In this document: positions 21,421 through 33,295 of the stretch, one piece after another | How the letters are laid out: each line of letters begins with the position of its first letter | Numbering within the stretch: position 1 is the stretch's first letter | NCBI GenBank assembly: GCA_028751875.1 | Contig: CM054140.1 | Span: 33,016,570 to 33,080,569, forward strand | DNA: 64,000 nt | Reading direction: 5' to 3' | Origin: Rapana venosa | Lineage: Eukaryota; Mollusca; Gastropoda; Neogastropoda; Muricidae | Notes under the pieces: model-generated | The model's input: only the letters and a program-made list of their open reading frames with translations | What the model was told of the DNA's origin: nothing | Database searches by the model: none | Translations under genes and position numbers: made by a program

Positions 21421-21860
21421 ACAATGGGTGACAGAACCATGCCTTGCAAGAAACAAGTAAAAGTCAACTTCTGAATACCTGGTGTTGTTGGTGAAGTGCT
21501 GGTGTTGGTGAAGTGCTGGTGTTGGTGAAGTGCTGGTGTTGGTGAAAGTCCTGGTGTTGATGAAGTCCTGGTGTTGTGTTGGTGAAGTCCTGGTGTTGAT
21601 GAAGTCCTGGTGTTGATGAAGTCCTGGTGTTGGTGAAGTCCTGGTGTTGGTGAAGTCCTGGTGTTGGTGAAGTCCTGGTGTTGGTGAAGTCCTGGTGTTG
21701 GTGAAGTCCTGGTGTTGATGAAGTCCTGGTGTTGGTGATGTTCTGAGGCTGATGTATTCAGGTGATGTTCAAAGTTCTTGCCACAATGAGATTCTGTCCA
21801 AAAAACAAAGAGGAATACATAAAATTATAATCTCAAAACACAAAGTAGCTTATGAGCAAG
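21421..21860. repeat. Dispersed repeat with internal 17-bp minisatellite
   Basis: Left flank GTGACAGAACCATGCCTTGC and right flank AGGAATACATAAAATTATAA ... GAGCAAGG match the flanks of the repeat at 10880-11200. Between them are about 15 units of AAGTCCTGGTGTTGGTG (21478-21745). Confidence 0.8.
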
Positions 21861-22309
21861 GAAATTAGAACGAAATAAACATCACAAAAGAATAAAGAAA
21901 AATCATCACAGAACATATACATTAACCTTTGCAGTACACACGGGTGTGAAATCTCACAGACCCCTGTATTTTGCACTGTAACTCCGGAACTGTTAATGCT
22001 GCTACCCTGAAATGTCATGACTTTGTCAATAAACATCTGTCGTACACAGCCACAAAAACTTGTTTGTGTTTAAAAGTGAGTGACTGAATAAGCAAAAAGT
22101 ATCCCAGTGCATTCTGGGTGTGAGCACAGGAAAGAGGCCATGCTTAGTGGAGTGACGTCACTGTCCTGTGATGCTCTGTACCCTCTGGTTGCTGGGACGT
22201 GTACCTGTCCTTGTCATGAAAATCTTGCTCCTTGCTTTGTCCTGGTGGTATCATCCGTGACCATACTTTTCACAGCTTGAGGCAGTAAACCCAGTGTGTG
22301 TGGGTTTTT
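21861..22309. other. No recognised feature
   Basis: Unique-looking sequence between a repeat and a SINE. Short frames only. Confidence 0.4.
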
Positions 22310-22646
22310 AATTCTTTTATTTCGAGGATAATGGAATAAGCACTCACATGCTTTTTTACATCCAGTCCCCATGTGTATGCTATTTTGTAAATTTTGTCAT
22401 CTGTTCTCACTGGCACACAATGGCCTACTCTTCCGAAAAGCGGAATGGTTCTTAACATGTGCGCAAGATGTTCTGCATGTGTTCGTACGCAGGGCCTTGG
22501 TTTATAGTCTCACCCAAAGGACTTTTGGGGGGAGTGGAGTCAGCACTGATTTTAACTCGAGAGGAAAAATCCTCTTTGAACAAGATTCGAACCCAGGTCA
22601 GCAGATCTCGAGCGCATCACACTAACCACCAGGCTATCCTGTCCCG
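22310..22646 (-). mobile_element. SINE S1, near full length
   Basis: Minus-strand head GGATAGCCTGGTGGTTAGTG with box B GGTTCGAATC, core CCTTTGGGTGAGACTATAAA, then CTTTTCGGAAGAGTAGGCCA, TTGTGTGCCAGTGAG, CATACACATGGGGACTGGAT and GAGTGCTTATTCCATTATCC, ending AAATAAAAGAAT. Best reference copy for S1 in this window. Confidence 0.9.
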
Positions 22647-22687
22647 TGTGTGTGTGTGCACACACATGCATGTGTGTATGTGTCACT

Positions 22688-22810
22688 ATGTGTAGAGGTA
22701 ACACGCCTGCCTAGAAAGCAAAATGTCTGTGTTGGAAGTATGCGGTAGTTCAATCCCTGTTTGGTCCCATAACTTTTTCTCCATCCACATGAGTGGTGGT
22801 CTGGATGCTA

Positions 22811-22842
<32 letters not shown>

Positions 22843-23066
22843 ATGTGTTACACAAAATTATTTAACACACTTTATAAAGAACCCATGGCAACATGAGAGT
22901 TGTCCCTGGCAAAATTCTGTAGAAAAACGCCACTCTGATAGGGAAGCAATTTCAGCTGAAGACAGGAAAAAGAAAAAAAGAATAATGGGTGGTGCTGTTC
23001 TTGTGGCGACATGCTCTCCCCAGGGACATCAGCCCATATTTCACACAGAGAAATCCGCCATGACTG
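22688..23066 (+). mobile_element. SINE S2, near full length
   Basis: Plus-strand head GTAGAGGTAACACGCCTGCC, AGTTCAATCCCTG, core CTTTCAGATGAGACAATAAA, GAACCCATGGCAACATGAGA, GCCACTCTGATAGGGAAGCA and ATTTCACACAGAGAAATCCG. It lies about 40 bases from an oppositely oriented S1. Confidence 0.85.
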
Positions 23067-23480
23067 AAAGTGGTATGAAAATATTTTTAAAAAATGGAAG
23101 TGTGTGTCTGTGTTTCATATACCTCTGAAATGATAAAAAAACAAAAAACAACTTAAATTGCACACAGACCTTGGGCCACAATACAATGCAAAGTAGATTT
23201 GGGAAAGCATCATGATATAACAGTACATAGTGTGTTTCAGAGAGAGAGAGAGAGACATCTGTTATGTGGTGTACACTGCCTGCCCATGTGCTACACATGG
23301 TATCATTGTGTGTGTGTGTGCGTGTGTTGGGGGGTGGGGAGGGAGAGGAGACAACAATTCAGATGTTTACTACTTTTTGCTTTTGTGTAGATGACAGTGT
23401 ACTGAAATATGACTAGGCTTCTGAGAGGTTAAAAAAAAAAATCACGCATACACACATAAACATATACATGCACACACATA
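23067..23480. other. Low-complexity and unrecognised sequence
   Basis: Short (GA)n at 23238-23255 and (GT)n at 23307-23325. No gene. Confidence 0.4.
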
Positions 23481-23710
23481 CCCACCCAAAAGTCCTTTGG
23501 ATGAAACCATAAACCAAGGTCCTGTGTGCGAACACACGCAGAACATCTTGCGCACATGTTAAAAGCTGTTTTGCTTTTCGTAAGAGTAGGCCATTGTGTG
23601 CCGGTGACAGTATTTACAAAACTGCATAAACACAGGGACTGCATGTAAAAAAGCACATGACTGCTTATTCCATTATACTTGAAATAAAAGAATAAATAAA
23701 TAAATGAAAC
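23481..23710 (+). mobile_element. SINE S1, headless copy
   Basis: Starts in the core (GTCCTTTGGATGAAACCATA) and runs through TTGTGTGCCGGTGACAG to a GAATAAATAAATAAATG tail. It is truncated at the 5' end. Confidence 0.85.
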
Positions 23711-24041
23711 ACACACATTCTCTCTCTCTCTCTTTGTTATGGGTGTGCATGTGTCTTCCCCCTCGCCCTTCCTTCCCCCTTCTGTGTCAAAGTAAAACTT
23801 TTATTTCGAATGGTATATTGAATAAATAATATAACTGCTTATTTCATCAATGCATCTGTAAACACACACACATTCACAAACAAAAAACCTAAGGAAAAAA
23901 AGAAGAAACAAACAAGAGAGAGGGAGGGAGATTGAGGGTGGGACTGAAAATTTCTGTGTATCTTCAGTCTGCTCTAATGATTTATCACACTCACAGTTGC
24001 ACTGAGGTGGATTCAAATAAAACCAAATCCATAAAAAAAAA

Positions 24042-24277
24042 AATCTTTATTTATATCACTTTAAGTCACGTCAGATTTCTCTGCGTGAAATTCGGGCTGC
24101 TCTCTCTCCCCAGGGAGAGCGCGTCGCCACAGAGCAGCGCCACCCTTTTTTTTTTCTGTCTACAACTGCATTTGTTTCCCTATCAGAGTGGCTTTTTTCT
24201 AAAATATTTTGCCAGGGACAACTCTCTTGTTGCCATGGGTTCTTTTACGTGCGCTAAATAATTTTGTGTAACACACG

Positions 24278-24308
<31 letters not shown>

Positions 24309-24444
24309 TAGCGCCCAGACCACCACAAGGTCTAGTGGATGGGGAACAATTTTTGGGTCCAAACGGGATTTGAACCACCGCACACTTTCGACCCGGACTT
24401 TTCGCTTTCTAGACAGGCGCGTTACCTCTAGACCACCGATCCAC
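24042..24444 (-). mobile_element. SINE S2, full length
   Basis: Minus-strand head GGTGGTCTAGAGGTAACGCG, GGTTCAAATCCCG, core CTTTCGGATGAGACAATAAA, GAACCCATGGCAACAAGAGA and a tail ending near TTTATATCACTTTAAGTCAC on the plus strand. CpGs are well kept, so it is the youngest S2 here. Confidence 0.9.
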
Positions 24445-24910
24445 ATAGACCACCGATCCACATATATAAAAGCATAAATATATATATATATCATAAATAG
24501 TACTTTTTTCTTTTTTTTTAAACAACCAATCCTGCCCTGTCAGGAATTGCAATTATGATGAAAATGATAAAACAAACAGCAAAGCAAAAATACCAAACAA
24601 GAACACACAAAAAAAGAAGCAGAAACAAAACAACCAAACATACACAAAGAAACAAAGCAATGCCCCCATCGCCCCCAACTAAGCCACATAAAATCATATG
24701 GTTTCTGCAAACGGAAGAATCAGTCTTCACCAATATTTCTTACTGCAAAATTAAAAAAAAAAAAAAAGCAATAGTAACAAACCTAACCGCATAGATTTAA
24801 ACAGAAAACACAAACAATGTACTTTTATTCTTAAAAAGATAATGGCGTAAAGATTCACACACACACACACAAACTCATACATACAAACACACCGTGAACA
24901 AAAATCTTTT
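24445..24910. other. A-rich sequence, no gene
   Basis: Low-complexity A/C-rich stretch; open frames such as 24555-24794 reflect composition only. Confidence 0.4.
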
Positions 24911-24930
24911 TTTTTTTTTGGGGGGGGGGG

Positions 24931-24970
<40 letters not shown>

Positions 24971-24993
24971 AGTGAGTGAGTGAGTGAGTGAGT

Positions 24994-25076
<83 letters not shown>
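24911..25076. repeat. (GA)n microsatellite with G run
   Basis: T run, G10 run, then (GA)n to 25076 interrupted by (GAGT)n near 24965-25000. Confidence 0.95.
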
Positions 25077-25077
<1 letters not shown>

Positions 25078-25079
25078 CC

Positions 25080-27300
25080 GCTACAGAGCTGTCTTATTCA
25101 AAAACATGATACCCATTGTTGGTACTTTGCAGTAACCTCTACCCCCCCTCCCCCCCACCCACATTCTTTCATCAGACAACCCCCCCACCCCCCTCCAAAA
25201 CCCTTACTTGATGTATGATACTGGAAAAATCTAAGCATTCTTTTTTTTAGCACCTGGGGGAAAATGTCTGATTTTCAAGCATTTCAAGAAATGGGGACCC
25301 CAAAACTTATGGACTTTTAAAGACCTTCTCTGACTTCTGGCACTGCTAGTACCAGCGCTGCTACAGGCACTGGAAGTGACAGTGCTTGGCAAACTATGAA
25401 CTAGATCTGACCTACACATTTTTCATAAAAACAGAAACAGACGAAGAAGTAAAAAGACACACAAAAAATCTGGTGTATGTCTTGAACTGTCCCTCATTTT
25501 TCTGATGTCTATCTTGGCATGCTGCCCAAGAAAACTTCTGTTCATTGATGTAAGCTTTGCTGACACCCCATAAAAGGCAGAGTGCAGTAGGCCTATGCTT
25601 TACAGTTAGATCTAGACAATGTTTTCTCATCCACTCACTGTAATCCTTAGCAGTCAACCAGGTTTCTTAGAAAGAACATTTTCCTGGCATTTTGATTTTC
25701 AGAGAGCATTTAGATGAAAATTAAACGAAAATAATCTTTTGTTCTGTTTGCACAGTATGTCTTAGAAAGTAAAAGACAAAGAGCAGGCCAGGAAAGAATT
25801 TTAACTTTGAATGCTGAGGTATGCCGCATTTCCCGAGTCACTGATCAGCACTATTCATTAAGTTATCAAGTTCACAAACACCCACGTTAAAGACCTATAT
25901 TTTGATTAAATCAAGAAAGCTTCCTTTTTATTGACTTTGTCATTTCTTGTCCACAGAGCATGAAATGTGCAGTAATAAAAGAGAATAGTTGAAAGAAGAT
26001 AATCGACTGCAAATGCCACTAGGGACAAAGTATGACATCAGCTACCAACTTTGCAACTTAGACCTAGTGTCTGGACTGTGTTGAACTAGGAAAAGCCAAG
26101 ATATATATATATATATATATATATATTCTCTAGCAGTGGACCTGATATTATAAAAGGACGGACTTGCTGAATCAAAGGATGACAAAAGCCTTTTATTAAG
26201 CATCTTGGCTTGGCAGCCGAGCTAACTACGTTCTGAAAACTATATCAATGATGTAAAAGTCAATGAGGAAAAAAAATGTTGCTAGCGTCACCCCCTTCAA
26301 GTGACTACCCCAAGTGCGCCAGTGGTAGACCTAGGCCTAGCCTAGTGTCCTATTTTTGCTTGTGATTAACTTGGCCACCAAGCTGAGATGCACTTGTGGG
26401 ACATAAGTTTCTGTAATCGAAGCTATGATGGTCATTATTTTTTATTTTGCAGAGACTAACCGATTATCTTTATTCCCAAGGGTTACAGATAAGTATTGAC
26501 AAACTGTTTTTTATCCAGCACTTGCCCTGAGTAGGGAGTTGGGGAGTGGGGTGGGGGAAAAATTCCTGGTTTAATATTTGCAAAGCTATAGAATAGATCT
26601 ACTCTTCTTTTACAGGCCACTAAACGAAAACACACTGTCAAGAATGATGCACTTCAACACATTTTTTTTGTTTGGAATTCGAACGTCATCTACAGATTCT
26701 TCCTTCTTTTGATTTTCAGTATTTTCTTTCAGCCATAGATTTTACGTCAATTCAAAAGTTTTCACTCAAAAGTTACCTGTTTTGGGAGTTAAACCACTTA
26801 AATGTCTCCTTGGCAGCTAGCAAAGCTATTTCGATTGGTGCTCAATTGTTTTCTTCAGTAGATGCTTCACTCCATTTTCCCCTTCTTTTACCAGCACAGT
26901 TTCTGCATCAATCATTTAACCCAAATACTGGAGTTGATGTCTGGCTCATAAAGGTGGTATTGATTCAAATCAAGTCTGCAGAACTTAAACACTTTGCTAC
27001 CATCACACTTCACTTGTAATCTTAACTGAGCCTTTAATTCCACAGTGGTACAAAGCTGTGGTCTTTGCTGGATACATGATTTTTTAAATTCAAGTTCTCT
27101 CATCAAAAGTCTTCCTAGTAAACACGTCTGACATGGTGTGTTATCAGTTTATGCCTCTGCCTGATAATGGCCGGAGTGGACTTCAGGAGTCTTCTAGAAG
27201 CTATCGACTTTAGACCTTCTTTGAAGTGATTTCTGACTGGTTGAAAGTTTCTGAATCTCATTCGCATTCCAAAAATATCTGCATGTTTCTAAAGTGTCAA
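25080..27300. other. Longest unexplained stretch; no recognised gene
   Basis: A (TA)n run at 26101-26127 is present. Two minus-strand stretches look less random than their surroundings: 25412-25657 (WMRKHCLDLTVKHRPTALCL) and 26912-27106 (KKSCIQQRPQLCTTVELKAQ). Neither has a recognisable domain, splice structure or flanking repeat. They could be remnants of an unknown element or isolated exons. Confidence 0.3.
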
Positions 27301-27308
27301 CAGAACAC

Positions 27309-27690
27309 AGGTATAAGTTCTCAACTTTCACAGCCGATGTGCTCTCTCTGATCATTCTGACTGCTGTCTGAATGAATTTTTGTTCTGACAGCAGACAGCT
27401 AAAACATTTTAAAACGGCAGAACAATTTAAAAATTAAAAAGCAGTAGAAAGCTATGTGCTGACGGCGAAATTCCTCCCAAAAGCGGAGAAATCCCATACC
27501 TGATTATAGGTCAAGTTCTCAACAGTTGAACATGATGTGCATTCTTTAATCCTTTTGAATGTTTTTGTACAGTTAATTTGTGTTCTGACAGCAGACAGCA
27601 CAAAATGTAAACATAGTGGAAATATAACTGTAAGTGCTGACGATGGCATTCCACCAAAAAAGCAGAGAAACCCCAGCCTGACTGACAAGA
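27309..27690. repeat. Diverged tandem duplication, two ~185-bp units
   Basis: Both units contain AAGTTCTCAAC, TGTTCTGACAGCAGACAG and GTGCTGACG followed by a C-rich CCxAAAA and GCGGAGAAA/GCAGAGAAA block (27319-27490 and 27510-27675). Divergence is large, so the duplication is old. Confidence 0.65.
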
Positions 27691-28851
27691 AATGCCCCTT
27701 GGTTTCACTTTTATACATGCTATTCACATACACATATAAAGCAGCCACAATGGAGCAGTCCTTCTTCAGTAACCAGGCCTTTGTTTGTTCAGGGCTGGGT
27801 TGGGTTCTTTTGCACCCAGAAGATAAAATATGAGAGAATCCTGCAATGGTGCAGCCTAGAGTCAACACAGGACAGGGAATGACATTTTTTTTTAAAAAGG
27901 GGAAGGGGGGAACACCCCCCTCCCCCCAAAAAAAAGAGAAAAACAATTGAAAACCAAATATCACACTTACAGGACAGCTTTATCAACACTGTCATGGTCT
28001 TCAGAGGTAACAAAACCAGAATGCTCTGGTTTTGCCAGTGTTCTTGTCAACGATGATGTCAACCGACCACACCAAACATATAGATCTCCGATCATCTCTT
28101 CTGTTGTGTCATCCTTCGCACCACTGACAAACATCTTTTTCACTGACTGGTGTTATTCCTGGTGTCCAGATTCCTGAAAAAGAAAGAGAAAAACAATGGA
28201 AGTACAGCTTAGCTCTCCACGAAACTACTGTTACTGTTCATCACATTTCTCATCATTTTTACACTTTTTTTGGTTGTACACCAAGGAAAAATTGCTTTTG
28301 AAGTAATGCACCTTGTAGTTTTAGGGGCAAGTTTACTAATATCCACAGCCTACAATGCAATGTCACATGCAGTGTTGATTATTGAAGTACTTTAATTAAA
28401 GTAATGCGCCTTGTAGTTTTAGGGAGACTTTGACGTCTGCTAGTCCTTCACTCCTTGTTTGTTTCATCCACACACTCGCACACGTTTTAACCTTTATGTA
28501 CTTTTTTATGGGGCACAAAAATGAAAGTTTAGATTATCATCATCCTTAATGAAAATAGTTTTGATAGACAAGCCTCGACTTTCAATGGTTTTCCTGGAGG
28601 TGGTTGTCATAGGTTGTAACGATGGTCATTTTCCAAAGGTCTGGAATCTAATGATATTCCTTACAATAACAAATCCTGAAATTTGCCAATATGGAAAATG
28701 TTTAAAACAGAAGGAAAATCACCCATGTGATGATTGCAATTATGGTTAAGATTCCTTGGCTGTGCTATGCTTTCATGAAGGAGTGTGTTTTACTTTTCAG
28801 ATAACTTGCTATCGTCAATGTTTGTGTGTGTGTGTGGTGTGTGAGTGTGTG
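27691..28851. other. No gene recognised
   Basis: Includes a 28-base phrase AAGTAATGCRCCTTGTAGTT (28299 and 28398) repeated about 100 bases apart, and a C/A-rich patch at 27900-27940. The open frame at 28549-28749 ends in a Cys-rich CLKQKENHPCDDC but has no recognised domain. Confidence 0.35.
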
Positions 28852-29037
28852 GGTGTGAAGTCAAGTCAAGTCAAAAAGACTTTCATCATCCCAGGAAGCC
28901 TGATGAAGGGAAATTACAATACTGACAGGCATATAGATAAGTATCATAATCTCAAAAAACACAAAAAAGCTACATTTCATATATATATTGGTTAAAACAT
29001 TCCAAGATAACTTCAAATAAAAATGTCATGAACACAC
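28852..29037 (-). repeat. Dispersed GACTT-tailed repeat
   Basis: Minus-strand copy of the family at 8160-8625; its 3' end appears here as AAGTCAAGTCAAGTCAAAAA. Both ends are bordered by GT/CA-rich DNA. Confidence 0.8.
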
Positions 29038-29259
29038 ACACACACTGCACACGCACACAAACATGTGCAAGCATGCGCGTGCACACACACACACCAATTG
29101 GGAATACAATGTTATGAAAACCATTGACTAGAAAAGACATATAAACTTATTATTTACACATGCACATATGCAACACGCACACACATATGAGCATGCATGC
29201 ACGAACATACACACCCACACACATTCACCAATGTACGATTACAATGTTTTAAAGGCCAT

Positions 29260-29400
29260 TGACTAAGAAGGCATAGAGACTTATTTCATATATATATATC
29301 TCTCTCTCTCTCTATATATATATATCTATATCTATCTAACTATCTATCTATCTATCTATCTATATAACACACACACACATATGCACACACACACATGTGT
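29260..29400. repeat. (TATC)n / (TA)n / (AC)n compound microsatellite
   Basis: Runs of TATATATC, CTCTCTCT and TATCTATC followed by CA repeats. Confidence 0.9.
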
Positions 29401-29503
29401 ACACTGTAACAGTGTAAGTCTGTGTGGGTGTGTATATGTGAGTGTGTATGCGTGCATGTATGTGTGTATGACTGAGCATGTATGATTGAGTGTATGTGTG
29501 TGT

Positions 29504-29830
29504 GAAGTGAAGTTAAGTCAAATTTTTATTTCCAGATGGTACATCAAGCCATCTATCTACTAACCTTGGAACAAAAACAACTTGATCAATATCTAACTAC
29601 ATTATTACCATAAGACATAACCAATGATAATAAAACCGACTCAAAGACAACAAAAAAACAACAGAGAAAAAACCCCATATATGTCCCCCCGCACCCCAAA
29701 GAAAAAAGAACAACAAAAACCATCACCAACAAAAAAACCCAATAAAATACTTACCAAACAAGAAAAGTACACTGCAGAACTCGTAAACACACACACACCA
29801 CAACATAACACAACACAAACATATTTATAC
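29504..29830 (+). repeat. Dispersed repeat R6 (copy 1)
   Basis: Begins AAGTCAAATTTTTATTTCCA, GATGGTACATCAAGCC, ATCTATCTA. Shares this and an A/C-rich continuation with 39782-40345; the later part is seen also at 43290-43650. Probably the 3' end of an unidentified retroelement. Confidence 0.7.
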
Positions 29831-29989
29831 ACACACCACAACACTGAATCAAGATGACGGAAGCGTTCAGAGGCTAAAGCAACGCTCTGCTGATGATCGC
29901 CTTTCAACTAGTAAGGTAACAAAGCTGACGAGATCCAGAAGCCTAGGTGGCCATTTACATTGTAAGCCTGCCAACGACATCAAACACAC

Positions 29990-30800
29990 ATGACTCACCG
30001 ACTGAAGAATGACAGTACTCCACGACCAGCAACAGAAAATTTCACGCGACAGGACTCCTTGTTCCAGCCTGCCTCCACCTCTGCAAACGAAGAAATGGGG
30101 CATGGTAAAACGACTGACACTCCCAGCAACACAGTGAGTGAAATCAGAGATCTAAAAAGACTTGTTGCCTCACTGTGTGAGAAGATAGATTTCCTGGAGA
30201 AATGCACAGGCCAGTAAAATCAACATGCGTGCAGTAACTCCCAGTTAGAAAGAAACACGTTACATTGACAAGGAGACCCAGACAGTTCTGTAAAACTTAC
30301 CTATGCTCAGGTTGCTAGGTCGGCTGCACCAGTTCCTGGTAAAAAAGCACCAGCCAAAAAGTCAGGTGCAGGGCTGGTGCAGCATAAAAGAAACGAAAAA
30401 ACTACTTCAAAAGAATGATGTCAAGACTGTGACTGACGTCAAACCACCATCTCATAGGCCTACAAGAAAAACACCTGGTTCTAAACAGAAAGAAGAACAT
30501 AAGACATGCCGCATGTGGCATTTCATCACGACTGTCATGAAGGGGGTCAATGCTGACAGACTAGGGCTTTCCTATGGATTTAACATGGTGTTCTGTAAAG
30601 CCCTCAAAATAGAAGAGTTACAACCAGCCCTCAACACAGCATTTTCCAACTCTGACATACCTGTGGATGCTATTGTCATCCACTGTGGTATAAATGACAT
30701 AAGGACCTCTGACTCAAGACTTAGCAGGAAAAATACATTGACTATATTAGTGTATAAAAAGTACTGTTGCTGACCACCCTAGAACAAAGATTGTTGTCAG
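29990..30800 (+). pseudogene. ORF1: coiled-coil region and start of SGNH-hydrolase-like domain
   Basis: 29990-30217 encodes a short protein with a C-terminal helix (EIRDLKRLVASLCEKIDFLE) typical of ORF1 coiled coils. 30303-30773 carries VNADRLGLSYGFNMVFCKAL and the block AIVIHCGINDIR near 30671-30706. The latter is the G-x-N-D block of SGNH/GDSL-like esterases found in ORF1 of several non-LTR families. A frameshift leads to ADHPRTKIVVSTS, cut at about 30800 by a SINE. ORF1 proteins bind the element RNA; the role of the hydrolase fold is not settled. Confidence 0.7.
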
Positions 30801-30805
30801 CACCA

Positions 30806-31050
30806 GCCGCCATGGCGCAGTGGTTAGCGCCTTGGATTATGGACTGGAAGGTCGTGGGTTCGATTCCCATAAGAGTCATAGGGATTTTTCGGACTCCAGC
30901 CGGATCCTACCCAGAGTGAGTGTGCTGTGGGCTCAGTGGGAAGAGTGGGACCACACAGTTGAGCTTCATCCACTTAATGGATGCCCGTTTCAGAGTGTTG
31001 CTCAAATTACCTGACCAACACTGCAGGTGTCTGTATCTCGGGCCCGGTTG
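30806..31050 (+). mobile_element. SINE S3, best-preserved copy
   Basis: tRNA-like head GCCATGGCGCAGTGGTTAGC with box B GGTTCGATTCC, then AGAGTCATAGGGATTTTT, GTGAGTGTGCTGTGGGCTCA and CAAATTACCTGACCAACACT. Inserted into ORF1 right after the codons for VVSTS. Other copy: 9498-9745. Confidence 0.85.
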
Positions 31051-31720
31051 ACACCGGGTTATATTATGATAGTAAGCATAGAGTACAACCCTGTCAAGTG
31101 GTCTCAACCCATATGCATTTCCACAGCAGCATCATTACGTCATCCTCATTGTCACTGATCATCATGCAACAAAAAATTGCCTCTGATTCCATGGTCCCAG
31201 TTGCTCTGGTCTCATGGTGATCTCAGATTCGGTTTGCCCATACACTTCTGTGCCAGTGGTGAGTTTGTCTTTGTGTCAAAGCCTTAGGGGTTGGAGGTTC
31301 GTGGGGGATGGCCGTTGGAGGAACGTTGTGGTGGTTGCCACCTCGGGTGGGCAACTCACTCAATCTGGCTCCACGACTGAGCTAATACTGTCGTTAGTAG
31401 GGGGCTTAGTAGGTGGTGTCCTACGTATGTTAGGTCAAAACAGGCACCTCTGAACACCACCAAAGTGACCCAGCAGCAGTGCAGGGCCCCTCTGGCTGGT
31501 GGCCCCACAGCGGCCTGATAGTGATGGGCTCCTTGTGGACTTCCGACCCTGAGGATGAGACATAACAAATCTGGTATGGTTGTGGCAGGGAGATGTGAAT
31601 GAGCGGCGTGGGAACAGCAGGACAGGGGATGTCACGGAAGATGAGGCAGCAAAACAAAACAAAAAAGACTGTCAGCAAGATTGCTCCTGTATGAGATTTT
31701 AAACTTAATGTACAGAGGGA
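31051..31720. other. Unclassified insertion inside ORF1
   Basis: Separates the two halves of the ORF1 hydrolase domain. 31230-31670 is relatively GC-rich (GTTCGTGGGGGATGGCCGTT, AGTAGGGGGCTTAGTAGGTG) and has a retroelement 5'-region look, but no ORF or TIR was recognised. Confidence 0.4.
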
Positions 31721-31724
31721 ACTT

Positions 31725-31990
31725 TTTAATGCACTGATCAGTGCTGAACTTCATGATGCTGCTAATGTTTCTTTAGTTCACCACTCCAACCTTCCATCGA
31801 ACACCAGGGTTCTAAACAGTAAAGGATGGTCTACACCCATCACAGAGAGGATCCAGTGTACTGGCAGTCGTCGGCAGACACGTCTGCAATCAAGTAGCAG
31901 GAACTTTCCAGCCTTCTCCAGAGTCCTACCTCCACTTGGAGACAGGGGCCCTGGTGGAACATTATGGATATTTAGGCGAATGGTTCTGAA
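31725..31990 (+). pseudogene. ORF1 C-terminus (SGNH block V)
   Basis: Frame pieces read SAELHDAANVSLVHHSNLPS, RVLNSK, then KDGLHPSQRGSSVLAVVGRH, with the D-x2-H catalytic pair of SGNH hydrolases. This completes the domain begun before 30800. The related minus copy at 61996-62490 has the same order. Confidence 0.65.
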
Positions 31991-32204
31991 CGTTTAAGAA
32001 CTGACTGTTGAAACTGTTTAGAGATTTACTTAGTGTCATCTATGTAGATCTGTGATTGATTCTGGCTCTCACTTTCTGATCATTTCTATTACTTAGATCT
32101 AGTCTATTGGTAATAGTTGCAGCCGTGCTATCTTGAATTTTTTTTTCCTGTTCATTCATTTACTTATCTATTGATTTATTCACTTACTTCTACTCTCATT
32201 ATCA

Positions 32205-33290
32205 GGACAGCATCCAGTAAAAATACTGCAGTGGAACTGCAGATCAGTGATGACAAACCTACACTAACTCTTTCATCACCTTTCCAAAGTCAGTTACCAA
32301 GTATTAGTTTTACAGTCATTGAATCAATGAATGTCAGTCAAAACAATTTGCCTGGACTGGCAAACTTTTATTACCCACCAATTCATGAAAACATTATGAG
32401 TGATACAGAAAAGATCAAAACCGTGAAAAAATGGAGTATACTTCATGTAAATCACCAGTACCATCTTCTATATTGAATCTATATTCCCGTGCAGCAAACA
32501 TATAAGTCAATAATCATATCATCATAAATGTTGTCTCTGTATATCTCCCTAAAGGTCCAAATGAGGAAAATACTGAATGGATTCGCACATTGCAAGATTC
32601 AAATAAAAAATGGTTAGTCGTTGGCGACTTTAATGCGCACTCTCCTTTTTGGGATAAGGGCAGCACACCAGTAAGTAGCAAGAGATTTGTTGAAAATATA
32701 GTAGATTCTTCCCTTTATTTATTCAATATTGGTAGTGTAACTAGAATCCCAGACATTGCTAGTCATAGGGAAAGTGCCATTGATTTGTCTTTTCATTTCT
32801 CCTGTGCTTGCTCCAAATTGTAAATGGGAAACTCACACCAACACTTTAGGGAGGGATCACTTACCAATTACGATTACCCTTAATGACCACTCTTGTGTAT
32901 GTAGTAATGATACAGATGTTATCCCCAAATATAATTATGATCTTGCTGACTGGAATAAACTTAATGCTTTTTTAACTGCGGTAAATACAGAAAGCATTAA
33001 AGATGATGACGTCGATATGTTTTACCAAAAAATTACAGATATAATTTTACAAGCTGCTGATGGTTCAATTCCCAAATTTTTATCTTTAAAATAAAAATTC
33101 AGGTAACATATGATGGAATGATTTTTGTCAGAAAGCTGTAAATGAGAAAAAAGAAAAGTATGATATCTATGTAAAAAAGCGCAATGAAAAACAAATCATC
33201 TCTCAATGAAAAGAGCAAACTCTGCATGCAACAGTATTATAGCACAAGCTAAGCGCCAGTTTTGGAGTAGTTTCTGTTCAAAAGACGTTT
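32205..33290 (+). pseudogene. EN domain and linker of jockey-like ORF2
   Basis: Starts HPVKILQWNCRSVMTN near 32209 and passes stops and frame changes. 32590-33094 gives WLVVGDFNAHSPFW (catalytic D and N kept), FVENIVDSSLYLFN and TRIPD, then RDHLPITITL. The usual SDH motif is RDH here. The linker shows FYQKITDIILQAADGSIPK and, in another frame, IIAQAKRQFW, before the antisense insertion at 33296. Confidence 0.7.
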
Positions 33291-33295
33291 CCAAC

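Noticed and set aside
21478..21745. CRISPR-like or coding repeat
   Set aside because: 17-bp head-to-tail units without spacers, part of a dispersed repeat.
22600..22646. tRNA gene on minus strand
   Set aside because: Head of SINE S1, repeated many times with the same body.
27537..27833. Small secreted protein (hydrophobic N-terminus)
   Set aside because: Lies across a diverged tandem duplication, has no homologue recognised and no splice or promoter support.
30806..30880. tRNA gene
   Set aside because: Box A and B are present but the sequence continues as a dispersed SINE and does not fold as a complete tRNA with a clear anticodon arm by eye.
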